Shown: piece by piece, positions 1 through 9,286 of the stretch
Numbering within the stretch: position 1 is the stretch's first letter
Layout of the letters: each line of letters opens with the position of its first letter
Program-made: the position numbers and the translations under genes
DNA from: Cernens ardua
Lineage (GTDB): Bacteria > Pseudomonadota > Gammaproteobacteria > Pseudomonadales > Halomonadaceae
Length of the DNA stretch: 64,000 nucleotides
Reading direction: 5' to 3'
Assembly (NCBI RefSeq): GCF_051251085.1
Contig: NZ_JBPCZH010000001.1
Coordinates: forward strand, 186,001-250,000
The notes under the pieces: model-generated
The model's database searches: none
Seen by the model: the letters and a program-made list of their open reading frames with translations, nothing else
What the model was told of the DNA's origin: nothing

Positions 1-576
1 CAAAGGTGTATCCGAAATTTTCGGATATTCCTGAATAATATTCTCCAGAGCAACACGCCAACGCAGTAGTCCTTCTTCGTCACGTACCAGATTGGTCGCG
101 ATAAACTGCCGAGTACCCAGGTCAGTCAAGAATGGCTGCATGATCATATCAGCCTCACGCCGCTCTTTGATTCTGGCGCCAGCGACAGCCTGCATTGCCT
201 CAAAGATATCCCTGTGCTCGTGCCTGTAATTCACCGGCGCAATATCTTCGATAACCAGTCGATGAATCAATGCAGGATAAGCACAAGCGAGCGCAATGGC
301 GGTTTTTCCTCCCATGGAGTGTCCCAGTAAATCGAATTGCCTGACATCGAGTGTGGCCAATGTCTCTACCACATCTGCGGCCATATCGGCATAGTTCATC
401 GCGGATGTATGCGGAGAACGGCCATGATTTCGTAGATCAAGTGCGATAACATGACGCTCCCGCCCCCAGGCTTTAACCGCAGAGCGCCAATTGTCTGCAC
501 TCCCCATTAATCCATGAAGAATAACCAGTGGGAATCCGGTGTGCTCTTCCCCGGCAACGATGGCATTAAGAATCAA
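1..576 (-). CDS. YbfF-like alpha/beta-hydrolase (esterase), 3' end cut by window edge
   Basis: The reading frame is open from 576 to the window edge (192 codons seen), so the C-terminal third is missing. The product begins LILNAIVAGEEHTG and carries the oxyanion-hole motif HGLMGSADNW. The nucleophile elbow GHSMGG is followed by a stretch ending in EDIAPVNY, a signature of the YbfF esterase subfamily (acyl-ester hydrolysis in the cytoplasm). The start is probably TTG at 576: an in-frame stop lies just upstream, and AGGGA sits 7 bases before the TTG. The catalytic His and the late acid lie beyond the edge. Family assignment is confident, substrate unknown. Confidence 0.85.
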   Translation of the reverse strand, partial: MILNAIVAGEEHTGFPLVILHGLMGSADNWRSAVKAWGRERHVIALDLRNHGRSPHTSAMNYADMAADVVETLATLDVRQFDLLGHSMGGKTAIALACAYPALIHRLVIEDIAPVNYRHEHRDIFEAMQAVAGARIKERREADMIMQPFLTDLGTRQFIATNLVRDEEGLLRWRVALENIIQEYPKISDTPL

Positions 577-687
577 AATCCGTTCCCTGTGCTAATGATT
601 GAATGGTGGTATCGATGTAAGTCGAGATGGGGCCGTCATCCCTCTGATTACGTATATTGAATAGCTGCGGTAACGATTATTCGAGGA

Positions 688-1341
688 TCACGTGGTTTTT
701 CTCATGACTTTCAAAATGGCATTTAACAGGACGCCGTAAAGAGGAATGAAAAAGATCAGGCCAATAATCAATTTGATCGAGTAATCTACCATACCAATTT
801 CGAACCAATGTGCCGACATGAACGCATCGGGGCTATGGTAGAACGCAATAGCGAAGAATGAGAGCGTATCGATTAGCATGCCGAAAATAGTGGATGCCGT
901 AGGTGCTATCCACCACTGCTTCATCTGACGCAACTTATCGAAGACCGTAATATCCAGTAATTGCCCGAATACATAGGCGCTGAAACTGGCCAAAGCAATT
1001 CGTCCAACAAATACATTCCAATGGAGCAAGGCATCGAATCCGCGAAAGCTTGCCTGTTGCCACACTACTGATACCCCATAGGAAAGAATAAGTGCCGGCA
1101 ACATAACCCAGGCAATCAAGATGCGTGCGTTGTGCTTACCCAGCAACCTGACGGTCAAGTCGGTCGTGATGAAGATAAAAGGAAAGCTAAATGCGCCCCA
1201 AGTGGTATTAACGCCCCAAAAGTGAATGGGGAGCTGGACAAGGAAATTACTGGCGGCGATTACCAGTATGTGAAAGCACACTAGAAGCGTTAATGCGATT
1301 GTATAGGGGTGGCCGTTGCCCGGGGAAGTATCCGATAACAT
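688..1341 (-). CDS. yhhQ: YhhQ-type queuosine precursor transporter
   Basis: This is an integral inner-membrane protein of about 217 residues with six or so hydrophobic segments. It resembles the YhhQ/vitamin-precursor (VUT) family, which imports preQ0/preQ1 for queuosine in tRNA. Family hallmarks visible are an early polar N-terminus followed by NFLVQLP, the segment FITTDLTVRLLGK, and a late segment ending in a short basic tail. The start is uncertain: in-frame TTG (1353), GTG (1350) and ATG (1341) are all possible and none has a strong Shine-Dalgarno; ATG 1341 is chosen. The upstream neighbour reads divergently and the esterase gene lies 111 bases downstream on the same strand. Confidence 0.85.
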   Translation of the reverse strand: MLSDTSPGNGHPYTIALTLLVCFHILVIAASNFLVQLPIHFWGVNTTWGAFSFPFIFITTDLTVRLLGKHNARILIAWVMLPALILSYGVSVVWQQASFRGFDALLHWNVFVGRIALASFSAYVFGQLLDITVFDKLRQMKQWWIAPTASTIFGMLIDTLSFFAIAFYHSPDAFMSAHWFEIGMVDYSIKLIIGLIFFIPLYGVLLNAILKVMRKTT

Positions 1342-1719
1342 TATATTCACCAATGGCTGATCTGTAGATCCTCAAGATCGTAAGTGCCCTATTCTATCTT
1401 GTCTTAATGCCCCATATCCACGCTTCAGGCATTTCAATCAATTGGATTCTGGTAATGAATGAGGAGGTTTAAAAGGCTTTTTGCCTGAGTGAAAGTTATG
1501 AGGTTAATTTAAAATGAATTTCCCATTTTATTTTTGCACTTGTTTCCTTCACATTATTTAGTGGTGTATAACATCAGGTAGAAAATATGCACATACATAA
1601 TAAGGCTAGACTTTGGTCTATAAAATTAATGTTGAGTATAGCATTGGAAAGTTACGCCTTATTATCAATATATAACGCATAGCGAATGCGTAAATAATAT
1701 AAACAGCTAGGATACAACC
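1342..1719. other. AT-rich intergenic region between divergent transporter genes
   Basis: No coding potential is seen. The right half (about 1490-1700) is very AT-rich and should contain the promoter of the permease at 1720 and that of the yhhQ-like gene. I could not settle on convincing -35/-10 pairs by eye. Confidence 0.5.
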
Positions 1720-3024
1720 GTGAATCATGTTCAGGTAATTTCACTCGTCTTATTGGCAGCGCTGTTAATCCTTTCGATTTCTCGTCGCATTAATATTGGT
1801 CTATTGGGCATTGCTGCTGTGACATTGATCGTTTTCTTGTCGGATATCAGTGTTAAACAGGTCTATCGGGAGTTTCCTGCAGGCATTTTTACGTTGTTGT
1901 TGGGGATTTCGCTGCTTTTTTCCCACTTCGAGCGCAGTGGCGGACTGCCATGGATTATCAAGGGCATCTATTCTGCCATTGGGTCTCGTACCTTTCTGAT
2001 TCCCTGGGCAGGTTTTGCCCTCGGGGCCATTATCTCAACGGCAGGGGCATTTTCCCCTGCGCCTATCGCGTTGCTTGTACCCATCATTGCCGCTGTGAGC
2101 ATGAAGTATCCCAAGCTCTTTTTTATAAGCGAGATGGGCGTCATTGTAGGGGCAAATGTTGCTGGGCTCTCCCCATTAAACCCGACCGGTAATATTGTTA
2201 TCGAAGCGGCCAAAAACGCGCATGTTAGCTATAACCCCTGGATTGTTTGGGCGTTTTCCATAGTGATGGGAGCAATTTTCGTCGCCATTTTGCAGAATGT
2301 ATTCAAGACTCGACATATGTATGAGGCTGACCCTGCTTATGGTAACAAGCGCCCTCCTTCTGCACACGGGCGATTCCTGCTGATTCGCCCCATTATGAAT
2401 GAAGAGGAAAATGCCCCTGCCCTACAACCGTTCTATGCCAGTGTTTCAGGGCTTGCAGTTCTTCTTTTTGTGGTGCTGGTTGTCTTCTTTCATTCCGATA
2501 TTGGTCTGACAGCTACGTCGTTGGCTGTGCTTTTGATGATCTTCTTTCCGCGCGACAACAAGCTTCACCTTCAAAAAGTACCCTGGAATGCGATTATCGT
2601 GCTGTGTGGACTCCTCACCTACGTCAAAATCGTTCAGGATCTGGGCACAATGGATGCCATCCAGTATGGTCTCATCAGCATGACCAGTAATCCGCTGGTT
2701 TTAATGGTAATTATTGCATATCTGGTGACATTATTGAGCAATATCGAGTCTTCAACGCTCGGTGTTATGGCATTGATGGCCCCCATGTTGTTTGGAATTA
2801 TTGGTCCAATGGATCACATTGCGTTGATTGTGGCAGCAATCATGGGACCTCCCACTCTAAGCGTTGTTAATCCTATACATGCAGCTGGCACACTGGTGAT
2901 GGCGTATACCGACGAAGCACAACAGAATGCTGCCTTCAGGCGTAATCTGATCCTGTCGGGAATTATCGTTGTGGTTGTACCCGGTATTGCAGTGCTGCTA
3001 CCGCTGCTAACCCATTTATTCTAA
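1720..3024 (+). CDS. MatC/SLC13-like carboxylate permease
   Basis: This is a 434-residue polytopic membrane protein with about a dozen hydrophobic segments split by a hydrophilic loop near residues 190-225, as in the MatC (dicarboxylate carrier)/SLC13-like ion-transporter superfamily. Two inverted-repeat signatures rich in Pro, Asn and Thr are visible: GLSPLNPTGNIVIEAAK near residue 150, and GPPTLSVVNPIHAAGTLV near 385, where substrate and cation usually bind. The start is GTG at 1720, backed by AGGAT six bases upstream. It stands alone, with AT-rich flanks on both sides. The substrate (malonate, other C4-dicarboxylate or similar) cannot be read from the sequence. Confidence 0.75.
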   Translation: MNHVQVISLVLLAALLILSISRRINIGLLGIAAVTLIVFLSDISVKQVYREFPAGIFTLLLGISLLFSHFERSGGLPWIIKGIYSAIGSRTFLIPWAGFALGAIISTAGAFSPAPIALLVPIIAAVSMKYPKLFFISEMGVIVGANVAGLSPLNPTGNIVIEAAKNAHVSYNPWIVWAFSIVMGAIFVAILQNVFKTRHMYEADPAYGNKRPPSAHGRFLLIRPIMNEEENAPALQPFYASVSGLAVLLFVVLVVFFHSDIGLTATSLAVLLMIFFPRDNKLHLQKVPWNAIIVLCGLLTYVKIVQDLGTMDAIQYGLISMTSNPLVLMVIIAYLVTLLSNIESSTLGVMALMAPMLFGIIGPMDHIALIVAAIMGPPTLSVVNPIHAAGTLVMAYTDEAQQNAAFRRNLILSGIIVVVVPGIAVLLPLLTHLF

Positions 3025-3413
3025 ATGGATTAATAAAAGGCCTGAAACGGTGGGAGTTTGGGTCTTGAAGAGGTATGGACAGAATTAGCAAGGAATTAAT
3101 AGAGTGTAAGGAGGGTAAAAATGAAAATAATCAAGAAAGCTGTGTAGTAAAAAAAAGAATATGAAAAAATAAATGAAATTAAATTAAAAGGGTGGCATTT
3201 TACGACACTATAAACATTGTATAGCTTGATTATACGCTGTTATTAATACAGGCCTCTTTCAATTAATGAAGTTGATTTCATTCAACTTATTATTGGTCGG
3301 TTTTTTGGGTAAAGAGTATATTTGGGCACATTTTTTGTTCAATAGTGATTGATCAATGCGAGGCATAAAGGGGATATATATAGAAATAATTTCCCCTTCA
3401 TGCTTTTTTATGC
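3025..3413. other. AT-rich intergenic region, no gene seen
   Basis: This is the convergent gap between the permease and sohB. It has long A-rich stretches around 3140-3190 and no open frame of note. An imperfect hairpin is possible just after the permease stop (about 3040-3070), but it has no clean U-run. Confidence 0.5.
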
Positions 3414-4463
3414 TTACTGTTTTTCCCACTTCAAACGGGTAATACGATCAATAGCCCGATCAATCCCTTTTTCGATACCGGTACTGGTGTGAACACCTAG
3501 CTTTTGTGCCATGCTCAACTGCTTTTTCAGGCTGATTTCCAATACGCGTGCGTCTTTTGCCTGTTTCTGCAAATAGGCTTCACTCGTCGATACTTCATCA
3601 ATCAAACCATTGGAAACCGCTTCACTGCCATACCAGATATCCCCGGTTGCAATGCTGTCAATATCCAACTGAGGGCGGCGCCTGGACACAAAATTCTTGA
3701 ACAGGTCATGAGTATCGGCCAAATCCTCAAGAAACTTGGCGCGCCCTTCTTCGGTATTTTCACCTAACATGGTAAGAGTTCGTTTGTATTTACCCGCTGT
3801 CAGAATTTCGACATCCACATCATTCTTTTTCAAGAGTTTATGAATATTGGGTACCTGCGCAACCACGCCAATTGAACCAAGTACCGCAAAAGGTGCTGCC
3901 ACAAGATGATCCGCACAACAGGCCATCATGTACCCACCACTTGCCGCGACTTTATCAACGCAGATGGTTAATTTGATGTTGGCTTCCCGGAAGCGATCCA
4001 ACTGTGCTGATGCCAAACCATAAGCATGTACCATGCCGCCACCGGATTCCAGACGAAGCACGACCTCATCACCCTCTTTGGCGGCAAGCAATAGGCTGGA
4101 GACTTTTTCGGTCAGCGCTGGGGTATCATTGGCTTTGATATCCCCTGAGAAATCAATAACCCACACGACTTTTTTATCGTTAACGGTATTTTTGTTTTTC
4201 TTCTCTTTTTTGGCTTCTTTCTTTTGCTCTTTGGCTCGCGCTTTTTCGGCTTTTTCTGCCTGAGCAGGCTCAAGACGGTGAAATTCCAGCGCTTCCTGAC
4301 GTTCTTTATAATGTTTGCCGCGATCTTCAACGATCAATTTGGCGTTATTCGATTTTCCCTGAGCCTTTTGACGGGCAATCATGCTAATGACAATCACAAT
4401 CGCTACCACGATGACGATCGCTTCTACAACAAACAGGCTAAAGTGGTACAGCCAATCGAGCAT
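3414..4463 (-). CDS. sohB: SohB-like inner-membrane serine protease (peptidase S49)
   Basis: The product has 349 residues, the usual SohB length. A single N-terminal membrane anchor (about residues 9-30) is followed by a charged linker rich in Lys, Glu and Ala (about 65-98). The S49 protease domain comes next, with KVAASGGYMMA carrying the probable nucleophile Ser175 and TAGKYKRTL carrying the probable general-base Lys227. This Ser-Lys dyad is the arrangement known for SppA/SohB. It probably degrades membrane-inserted or translocating peptides from the periplasmic side. It is a single gene on the minus strand, 80 bases beyond the nudC stop. Confidence 0.92.
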   Translation of the reverse strand: MLDWLYHFSLFVVEAIVIVVAIVIVISMIARQKAQGKSNNAKLIVEDRGKHYKERQEALEFHRLEPAQAEKAEKARAKEQKKEAKKEKKNKNTVNDKKVVWVIDFSGDIKANDTPALTEKVSSLLLAAKEGDEVVLRLESGGGMVHAYGLASAQLDRFREANIKLTICVDKVAASGGYMMACCADHLVAAPFAVLGSIGVVAQVPNIHKLLKKNDVDVEILTAGKYKRTLTMLGENTEEGRAKFLEDLADTHDLFKNFVSRRRPQLDIDSIATGDIWYGSEAVSNGLIDEVSTSEAYLQKQAKDARVLEISLKKQLSMAQKLGVHTSTGIEKGIDRAIDRITRLKWEKQ

Positions 4464-4543
4464 TACGCCTTCCCTCTTTTCATAAATGAGTACATTTCAT
4501 CTCGACATGCCTGCATATACATATCGAGAAAATTCTTATGGCG

Positions 4544-5401
4544 CTATTTGACAGCGACACTGCGAACAAAATTGTCTATCAGTTCCCATGCAATTGATTC
4601 TGACCCTGGCAGCGCGGGGAGTGATTCGGGTTGAAACCAGTCAGCTGCTTCGATCTCGATCCCATCGATGGTGATGTCTCGCGTTAATGCTTCTGCGTAA
4701 AAAGCCAACATGAAGGAGTGAGGGAACGGCCATGACTGGCTTTTGAAATAATGTACCCGCCCTATTTCAACGCCCACCTCTTCCCTGACTTCTCGCCTCA
4801 ATGCTTCTTCAGCAGACTCTCCTGCTTCAATAAAGCCGGCCAGTGTACTGAACCTTCCCGCTTTGAATCGTGGGCTACGGGCCAACAAAAGTTCACGACC
4901 ATAAGTAACCAGGGTGATAACACATGGTGAGATACGCGGATATGCCCGAAACTTGCATTTTACACACTGCATCGCCATTTCGTGGGAATGAGGGCGTGTT
5001 TCCGAACCACAGCGTCCACAGAAACGATGATCCCGTTGCCAAGTGGAAAGTTGAAGTGCCGTGGAAATCAAGGGAAAGATATAATCGGGCTGTTGCATCC
5101 AGGCCCGCCCTTCTGGCCATTCAGGTTCCTGGTGGTCCAGAACTTCCAGTACAAGGGGCTCCCCTCGCCAATGGCCAAGAGTAATTGCATGCTCCGGTAC
5201 TGGGAGCATCTCACTAATAATGGCATCCAATACACCGGGTGAAATATGCCCGGCATTATCGATGCGTATGCGTCGGGCTTTACGTAAATGCTGATGGCCC
5301 ATCAGGTCGCGCTCAAGTACAGGCCATTGCGCAATCCCACAGGGAATGCCGCCACTTGTGGAAGTGGCTGGCCCTGGATCAGCAGGTTCCTTAGTGTTCA
5401 T
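4544..5401 (-). CDS. nudC: NAD(H) pyrophosphatase / RNA NAD-decapping Nudix hydrolase NudC
   Basis: NudC splits NADH/NAD+ into NMN(H) and AMP and removes NAD caps from RNA. A zinc ribbon is visible (CGRCG near 128-132 and CVKCK near 146-150). The Nudix box from about 179 to 200 fits GX5EX7REUXEEXGU, and SQSWPFPHS follows it. This is the NudC-specific SQPWPFPxS motif with the first Pro replaced by Ser. The ATG at 5401 overlaps the dnaQ stop by 11 bases, implying coupled translation. A GTG at 5440 is an alternative in-frame start. Confidence 0.93.
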   Translation of the reverse strand: MNTKEPADPGPATSTSGGIPCGIAQWPVLERDLMGHQHLRKARRIRIDNAGHISPGVLDAIISEMLPVPEHAITLGHWRGEPLVLEVLDHQEPEWPEGRAWMQQPDYIFPLISTALQLSTWQRDHRFCGRCGSETRPHSHEMAMQCVKCKFRAYPRISPCVITLVTYGRELLLARSPRFKAGRFSTLAGFIEAGESAEEALRREVREEVGVEIGRVHYFKSQSWPFPHSFMLAFYAEALTRDITIDGIEIEAADWFQPESLPALPGSESIAWELIDNFVRSVAVK

Positions 5402-6152
5402 GTAGCTGATCCCATAGGCAGTGTCCACCTGCCTTTTCACGCAGCAGATTCAGTTTGTTCTGATGTGCAGTAAGCTCTTCATCAGTAGGTTGAACAACCA
5501 CAAGTTGATGGGTCTCGGCAGAAATTTTACCCAGCGAAGCTCCAGTGCCCTCTTCTTCAGAGGAATATTGTGTTTCAGCGGATTCCAATGAAAGAGAGGT
5601 TTGCCCACCCGTCATCGCCAAATAGACTTCGGCGAGAATTTCCGCATCCAGCAAGGCGCCGTGCAACGTACGAGCTGTATTATCGATACCGTAACGTTTG
5701 CACAAGGCGTCCAGATTATTACGCTGACCGGGGTGCATTTCACGTGCCAACGCGAGTGTATCCAGTACACTACAAACGCTTGCAATCGGCCCTAAATGGG
5801 GTTCCTTGCGAAGGGCATTCAGTTTATCAAATTCATAATCCAGAAAGCCGACGTCGAATGACGCATTATGGATGACAAGCTCTGCCCCTTTGATAAAATC
5901 CCAAAATTGGTCAGCAACCTGAGCGAATACCGGCTCATTGGCTACCCGTTCATCCGTGATGCCGTGAATTTCGATCGCTTCTGGATCAATGGGGCGTTCC
6001 GGGTTGATGTATTGATGGTAATGGCGCCCCGTCAAGCGGCGGTTAATAACCTCTACCCCGCCAATTTCGATCAGTCGGTGCCCTTCACTGGTTTCAAGAC
6101 CTGTGGTTTCCGTATCCAGAATGATCTGGCGTTCTGCATGTGTGTCACTCAT
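5391..6152 (-). CDS. dnaQ: DNA polymerase III epsilon subunit (3'-5' proofreading exonuclease)
   Basis: DnaQ proofreads within the polymerase III core. The DEDDh exonuclease motifs are present in order: DTETTG (Asp13, Glu15), VIHNASFDVGFLDYE, and HGALLDAEILAEVY with the catalytic His and Asp. The C-terminal tail (about residues 185-253) is the usual flexible, polymerase-binding part. ATG at 6152 gives 253 residues; a GTG three codons upstream is also possible. It lies 72 bases after rnhA on the same strand, a neighbourhood seen in many gammaproteobacteria, although enterics have the two genes divergent. Confidence 0.95.
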   Translation of the reverse strand: MSDTHAERQIILDTETTGLETSEGHRLIEIGGVEVINRRLTGRHYHQYINPERPIDPEAIEIHGITDERVANEPVFAQVADQFWDFIKGAELVIHNASFDVGFLDYEFDKLNALRKEPHLGPIASVCSVLDTLALAREMHPGQRNNLDALCKRYGIDNTARTLHGALLDAEILAEVYLAMTGGQTSLSLESAETQYSSEEEGTGASLGKISAETHQLVVVQPTDEELTAHQNKLNLLREKAGGHCLWDQLHEH

Positions 6153-6224
6153 GTTGACCACTTAATCCATCGTCAAGAAAATTTGTTGGGAGGAGCGCTT
6201 GTTTACTTCTATAGAGAGCAAGGA

Positions 6225-6731
6225 TTACCTCTCTTTTTCCATCAGTTCATCCATCGCCAGATTGGCCAGTTCATCTGCGCGCTCATTACCGGGATTGCCT
6301 GCATGCCCTTTTACCCAATGCCATCGGACATCATGGCGTTGAGTTTGTTCCAGCAACGCTTTCCAAAGCTCGGCATTTTTAACAGGTGCCTTCGCCGCTG
6401 TTTTCCACTGGCGTTTGACCCAGTTATGTATCCATTTGGTAATGCCATTACGCACATATTCGGAGTCTGTCCATAAATCAACCTGACAGCGGCGATTCAA
6501 AGCCTTTAGTCCTTCAATGGCGGCGGTCAACTCCATACGATTGTTGGTGGTCTCTGGCTCGCCTCCGCGAAGATCCTTTTCATGGGGGCCACTGCTAAGC
6601 ACGGCGCCCCAGCCACCGGGTCCCGGATTACCTCGGCATCCACCATCTGTATAAAGCGTAACCAGAGGGAGTGACTCATCATGAGTACTCTGCTGTGGCG
6701 AGTGTTCTGCTGCATGTGTTGTTTGAGACAA
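6225..6731 (-). CDS. rnhA: Ribonuclease HI
   Basis: RNase HI cuts the RNA strand of RNA-DNA hybrids (primers, R-loops). The four metal-binding acids are visible: Asp29 in LYTDGGCRGNPGPGGWG, Glu67 in NNRMELTAA, Asp89 in LWTDSEYV and Asp153 in NERADELAN. WVKGHAGNPGN carries the catalytic His loop. The core begins near residue 23, so there is a short non-conserved N-terminal extension. The best start I can find is TTG at 6731: the frame has no ATG upstream before a stop, and a weak AGGT lies about 11 bases before the TTG. Confidence 0.93.
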   Translation of the reverse strand: MSQTTHAAEHSPQQSTHDESLPLVTLYTDGGCRGNPGPGGWGAVLSSGPHEKDLRGGEPETTNNRMELTAAIEGLKALNRRCQVDLWTDSEYVRNGITKWIHNWVKRQWKTAAKAPVKNAELWKALLEQTQRHDVRWHWVKGHAGNPGNERADELANLAMDELMEKER

Positions 6732-6850
6732 GATTCGAAAACCTGTGTGCTTAATGATTCTGGTGTTGTGCTGCCCTTGAATGCGGCAGTGACCACTAAA
6801 GGCTCAGTGGCGAGCTGGATTGTGACAGCGAATACTGTGACCAAGGTCAA

Positions 6851-6869
6851 GGTAACGCTATGCGTTACC
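6851..6869. repeat. Perfect 8-bp inverted repeat
   Basis: GGTAACGC and GCGTTACC flank a three-base TAT spacer. No U-run follows on either strand, so it is more likely an operator or an RNA hairpin than a terminator. It lies about 120 bases upstream of the rnhA start. Confidence 0.6.
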
Positions 6870-6924
6870 CCTGTGCTCTATTGCTACCCCTGTATTCTAT
6901 TGCTACTCAGGTATCCTATTGATA
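6868..6924. repeat. Three imperfect 19-bp tandem repeats
   Basis: Units start at 6868, 6887 and 6906. The first two (CCCCTGTGCTCTATTGCTA and CCCCTGTATTCTATTGCTA) differ at two positions; the third is more diverged. The array abuts the inverted repeat at 6851-6869 in the rnhA upstream region. Confidence 0.7.
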
Positions 6925-7040
6925 CCACTAGGCCTTGTAAGACCGATCCTCTTGTAGAGTGAGTCTCTTGCTACCGGGGGCTGGTCTCCATGCGTTTCTC
7001 TTTGCAACATGGTGTCTTTAGTAATGTTTACTATCGAAAC

Positions 7041-7817
7041 TTAATCCTGCCGGGTACATGCACTTAACCCCATGGATCGTAAACCCAAAGACAGTTTGGA
7101 GGAAAAGCCAGGTTTTAATGGAATAACACGCCACTGTTTCCTTTTTGCGATCACTACAAAACTTCGCCCTATCGGAAGCGCATTCAACCATCCAATACTC
7201 ACCCTTTGGGATGCATCGGATCGTGGTGTTGTATAACCGATATAGTGTACCTGTTTCACTTCGAAATCGACAAATGCCAACCAGTCTTTAAGACGAGAGA
7301 CACTGCGCCAGTGTTGATGTTTTAACTGAGTACGCTGATGAGGCGTTAGCCGAGCGCGTTGCCTGCAAAGTCGGCTTCTATCGATAATGCTACTGCCGAC
7401 GGGGTTCCAGCCGACAATAATCAGTAATCCGTCATCCGCTGTGACACGTGCAGCTTCGCCCAATAAATGATGAGGTTGAGGTACCACCTCCAATATATGA
7501 TGCAGGACGGTGACATCAATCGATTCGTTTTCCAAAGGGAGTAATGATGGATGGCACACCAATGAGGCTGCCCTTTGGGCTTCTTCTTTCGAACAAACCC
7601 ATTGGATTGGATGGCGGACGAAGGCATCATCCAGTATAACTTCGGGGGCAGGTGTAAATTCCAGCCCTTGTTGCCAAGTACTCATGCCAACAATAGAAGT
7701 TATCAGTGAACGTTCCTTTTGCCATAATGAATGCCCATTGGCTGACTTCCAGAACGTTTCAGCGTGCTTAACACAAAACGTCAATTTGTCGTATTCCTGT
7801 TCTGCCGACAATGTCAT
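7041..7817 (-). CDS. YafS-like class I SAM-dependent methyltransferase
   Basis: The product has about 258 residues. The methyltransferase core shows LPLENESIDVTVLHHILEV (the post-II acidic strand and motif IV region of Methyltransf_11 proteins) followed by PHHLLGEAARVTADDGLLII and GWNPVG, the same layout as E. coli YafS. Divergent pairing with gloB also matches the yafS-gloB arrangement. The glycine-rich SAM loop is poor at the N-terminal side. ATG 7817 is preferred for its GGGGT 9 bases upstream; ATG 7832 and TTG 7880 are in-frame alternatives. The substrate is unknown. Confidence 0.75.
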   Translation of the reverse strand: MTLSAEQEYDKLTFCVKHAETFWKSANGHSLWQKERSLITSIVGMSTWQQGLEFTPAPEVILDDAFVRHPIQWVCSKEEAQRAASLVCHPSLLPLENESIDVTVLHHILEVVPQPHHLLGEAARVTADDGLLIIVGWNPVGSSIIDRSRLCRQRARLTPHQRTQLKHQHWRSVSRLKDWLAFVDFEVKQVHYIGYTTPRSDASQRVSIGWLNALPIGRSFVVIAKRKQWRVIPLKPGFSSKLSLGLRSMGLSACTRQD

Positions 7818-8389
7818 GGATGCGTACCCCATTTTTTGTGTTATACTATGCGCTATCTTTTGGAAATCGGAAGCAATCAACCGCCTCTTTCATACTTTAT
7901 CTCATACTATTTTCATACTATATATCGGCTATTTCACATCAGCTTTTAGGCTTGGAATATCTTTTTTATCATTTTTATTTTCTGTTCCATCCCCCTTCCA
8001 AGTCACCAAAGCCCTGTTTGAAGTGTTAGTGCGTTCTCATTGAACTTTTTGTTCAAAAATAGATCAAGTGATCTAGCCTGCCTGACGGTGTCTTGCTCCC
8101 CTACATCGTGTTCTCTAGTTGTATGCTTGTTTGTAACCGTGCGTTAGCGCATGGCGCTATTTGAATTGACCATGTTGATGGTTCAATGTCGAATGTTCGT
8201 CCATGAATTTTCGACTCGGGTGAGTATCAAGGCATCGTGAAAAAACTGGGATATAAGAGGCAGAATGACCATGATTAAGCCACGAAGCTGGGCAAATTGT
8301 CCCTATTTCATCGCATATGCTTCTCCTGAAAGGCATTGTGGCTTCAACAGCAATGATAGCTTCGAATAACAGTAATGAGAGAGATCACC
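7818..8389. other. Divergent intergenic region between methyltransferase and gloB
   Basis: This is AT-rich, especially 7880-8000. No credible protein is seen on either strand; open frames are low-complexity and lack start signals. It should hold the promoters of both flanking genes. Confidence 0.5.
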
Positions 8390-9202
8390 ATGAGTAATCC
8401 AGTATCCGTAAAGGCGTCCAGCCTCGAAGTGACAGCATTGCCTGCTCTTTCAGACAATTATATTTGGGTGATCACGTCGCCAGAGAAAAAGGACGCTATC
8501 ATTGTTGATCCGGGTGAGTCATCCCCCGTCGTGGAGTGGCTGGAGCACGGTGGTGGGAAAGATTATACCCTGACACTGATTTTGGTTACTCATCATCATG
8601 GTGATCATACCGGGGGTGTCGCTGAGCTCGCTCGCCGTTACCATGTACCCGTATGGGGGCCCAAGGAGTGCCGCTCAATAGAAGCCCAACGAGGGTTGAG
8701 TGAAGGCGATTCGGTCGAACTTTTCGGTTATCCAACAGAGATATGGAGTACGCCGGGGCATACCTTGGATCATATCGTCTATCTGGTACACACCGAACCG
8801 GCCATGTTGTTTTGTGGCGATACTCTCTTCCGTGCCGGAAGTGGTCGCCTGTTTGAGGGTACGCCTGCGCAAATGCTTGAAAACTTCAAACGTTTTCAAC
8901 AGTTGCCTGAGGATACTCTGGTATTCGGGGCTCATGAATATACGGTCTCGAATCTGAAATTTGCTCAGCAGGTCGAGCCTGAAAATGCGGATATCGAGTC
9001 TGCATTGAATCAGGCTTCCGAACAGCGCAGCAAAAATCAACCTACACTGCCAAGTACTATCAAAGACGAATTGGCAGTTAATCCATTCATGCGCTTCAAT
9101 GCGCCGTCTGTGATTCAAGCACTGGAAGCTCGAACTGGACATGAGCCAGCAGATGAAACCGATGCCTTTGCTAAATTGCGAGGCTGGAAAGATATCGCTT
9201 AG
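8390..9202 (+). CDS. gloB: Hydroxyacylglutathione hydrolase (glyoxalase II)
   Basis: GloB hydrolyses S-D-lactoylglutathione to D-lactate and glutathione, the second step of methylglyoxal detoxification. The metallo-beta-lactamase metal ligands are complete: THHHGDH (His68, His70, Asp72, His73), His124 in STPGHTLDH, Asp144 in FCGDTLF and His182 in GAHEY. The C-terminal glutathione-binding domain ends with LRGWKD. The total is 270 residues. ATG 8390 is chosen over ATG 8375 because GAGAGA sits 6-8 bases before it. Confidence 0.95.
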   Translation: MSNPVSVKASSLEVTALPALSDNYIWVITSPEKKDAIIVDPGESSPVVEWLEHGGGKDYTLTLILVTHHHGDHTGGVAELARRYHVPVWGPKECRSIEAQRGLSEGDSVELFGYPTEIWSTPGHTLDHIVYLVHTEPAMLFCGDTLFRAGSGRLFEGTPAQMLENFKRFQQLPEDTLVFGAHEYTVSNLKFAQQVEPENADIESALNQASEQRSKNQPTLPSTIKDELAVNPFMRFNAPSVIQALEARTGHEPADETDAFAKLRGWKDIA

Positions 9203-9253
9203 CCATTATGAGGTGCGTTATCTCCTGTTTCATTGTTCCTCAGGAGGAGGAGC

Positions 9254-9265
9254 ATGCTGACGTAA
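9254..9265 (+). other. Three-codon ORF with strong Shine-Dalgarno just before mltD, same frame
   Basis: AGGAGGAGGAGC immediately precedes ATG CTG ACG TAA. The TAA is in frame with the mltD ATG at 9287 and no other stop lies between, so the best ribosome site in this gap leads into a tripeptide. It could be a regulatory mini-ORF with re-initiation, or a nonsense change in an older, longer mltD start. Confidence 0.4.
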
Positions 9266-9286
9266 TACAGGAACTTCGCGTTTTTT

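Larger units (their letters stand above)
6732..7040. other. Intergenic region upstream of rnhA with inverted and tandem repeats
   Basis: No gene is seen. The stretch contains a perfect inverted repeat (6851-6869) directly followed by three 19-bp tandem units (6868-6924), listed separately. It is the likely promoter region for rnhA-dnaQ-nudC. Confidence 0.5.

Noticed and set aside
7510..8043. Open frame of 177 codons on the plus strand opposite the methyltransferase
   Set aside because: Most of it lies antisense to a gene with recognisable methyltransferase motifs; the rest is AT-rich low-complexity sequence and no ribosome site precedes it.
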